From Methylomarinum sp. (GTDB lineage Bacteria; Pseudomonadota; Gammaproteobacteria; Methylococcales; Methylomonadaceae): a stretch of 14,672 nucleotides of DNA. The position numbers were made by a program, and so were the translations under genes. The notes beneath the pieces were generated by a model that saw only the letters and a list, made by a program, of their open reading frames with translations, searched no databases and had not been told where the DNA came from. Location: positions 1 to 14,672 of the forward strand of contig WTAG01000255.1 of NCBI GenBank assembly GCA_013139755.1. Reading direction: 5' to 3'. Below, one piece after another: positions 14,573 to 14,672 of this stretch (positions are counted from its first letter, which is position 1; each line of letters starts with the position of its first letter).

Positions 14573-14672
14573 TCATGTTCTTATCAACAAACTCATACCA
14601 TTCTTAATAAACACTTCAATCACCCCATCTAAACTGTCAGTTTTTTTTACATTCAGGCTTTCTCCAAACCAC
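14573..14672 (-). CDS. Probable C-terminal end of a protein entering from the right edge
   Basis: Reading leftward from the window edge, one frame stays open for 32 codons and ends in TGA (14575-14573). It reads WFGESLNVKKTDSLDGVIEV followed by FIKNGMSLLIRT. The alternation of hydrophobic and polar residues, and the pattern of a last helix followed by a short hydrophobic strand, looks like a genuine protein end rather than chance AT-rich translation. I do not recognise the family from so little; a thiamine-diphosphate-enzyme-like end is a loose resemblance only. The MITE-like element lies about 100 bases beyond its stop. Confidence 0.4.
   Translation of the reverse strand, partial: WFGESLNVKKTDSLDGVIEVFIKNGMSLLIRT

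Overview
The window is AT-rich DNA (roughly 35% G+C by eye) with well-spaced genes on both strands. The protein families (VanZ/O-antigen-ligase membrane protein, MMPL/RND exporter with a LolA-like partner, TPR protein with signal peptide) indicate a Gram-negative bacterium. A low-G+C gammaproteobacterium, perhaps methanotroph- or sulfur-oxidiser-like, is my best guess, but nothing here fixes the genus. No rRNA, tRNA, CRISPR array, integrase or intact transposase is visible.

Layout. (1) 1-521, minus: 5' half of an ArsM-like arsenite methyltransferase that leaves the window on the left. (2) 522-1299: a long AT-rich spacer with inverted repeats, possible decayed coding sequence, and a 14-codon leader ORF ending one base before the next gene. 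(3) 1300-4569, plus: a 1089-residue membrane protein with three VanZ-like modules fused to an O-antigen ligase/polymerase-like module, which carries an inserted beta-rich domain in its large external loop. (4) 4570-5208: a gene-free spacer with a structured, G+C-richer repeat block. (5) 5209-11073: a secreted LolA-like protein (minus), and divergent from it a tight plus-strand operon of MMPL/RND exporter, GMC oxidoreductase and zinc-ribbon SAM methyltransferase. (6) 11146-12333, minus: a GT1-type glycosyltransferase, convergent with the operon across a shared hairpin. (7) 12588-14198, plus: an exported TPR protein, divergent from the glycosyltransferase. (8) 14199-14672: a spacer with two palindromic elements, then the probable C-terminal end of a minus-strand gene entering from the right edge.

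How the genes may work together (inference). The centre looks like a tailoring and export locus for a hydrophobic or glycolipid-like envelope molecule. The GMC enzyme and methyltransferase would modify it in the cytoplasm. The MMPL pump would move it out of the inner membrane, and the LolA-like protein would carry it across the periplasm. The glycosyltransferase, TPR protein and VanZ-ligase protein suggest a broader cell-surface glycan or glycolipid island. I know of no characterised pathway with exactly this gene set, and the product cannot be read from the sequence. The ArsM-like gene is probably unrelated.
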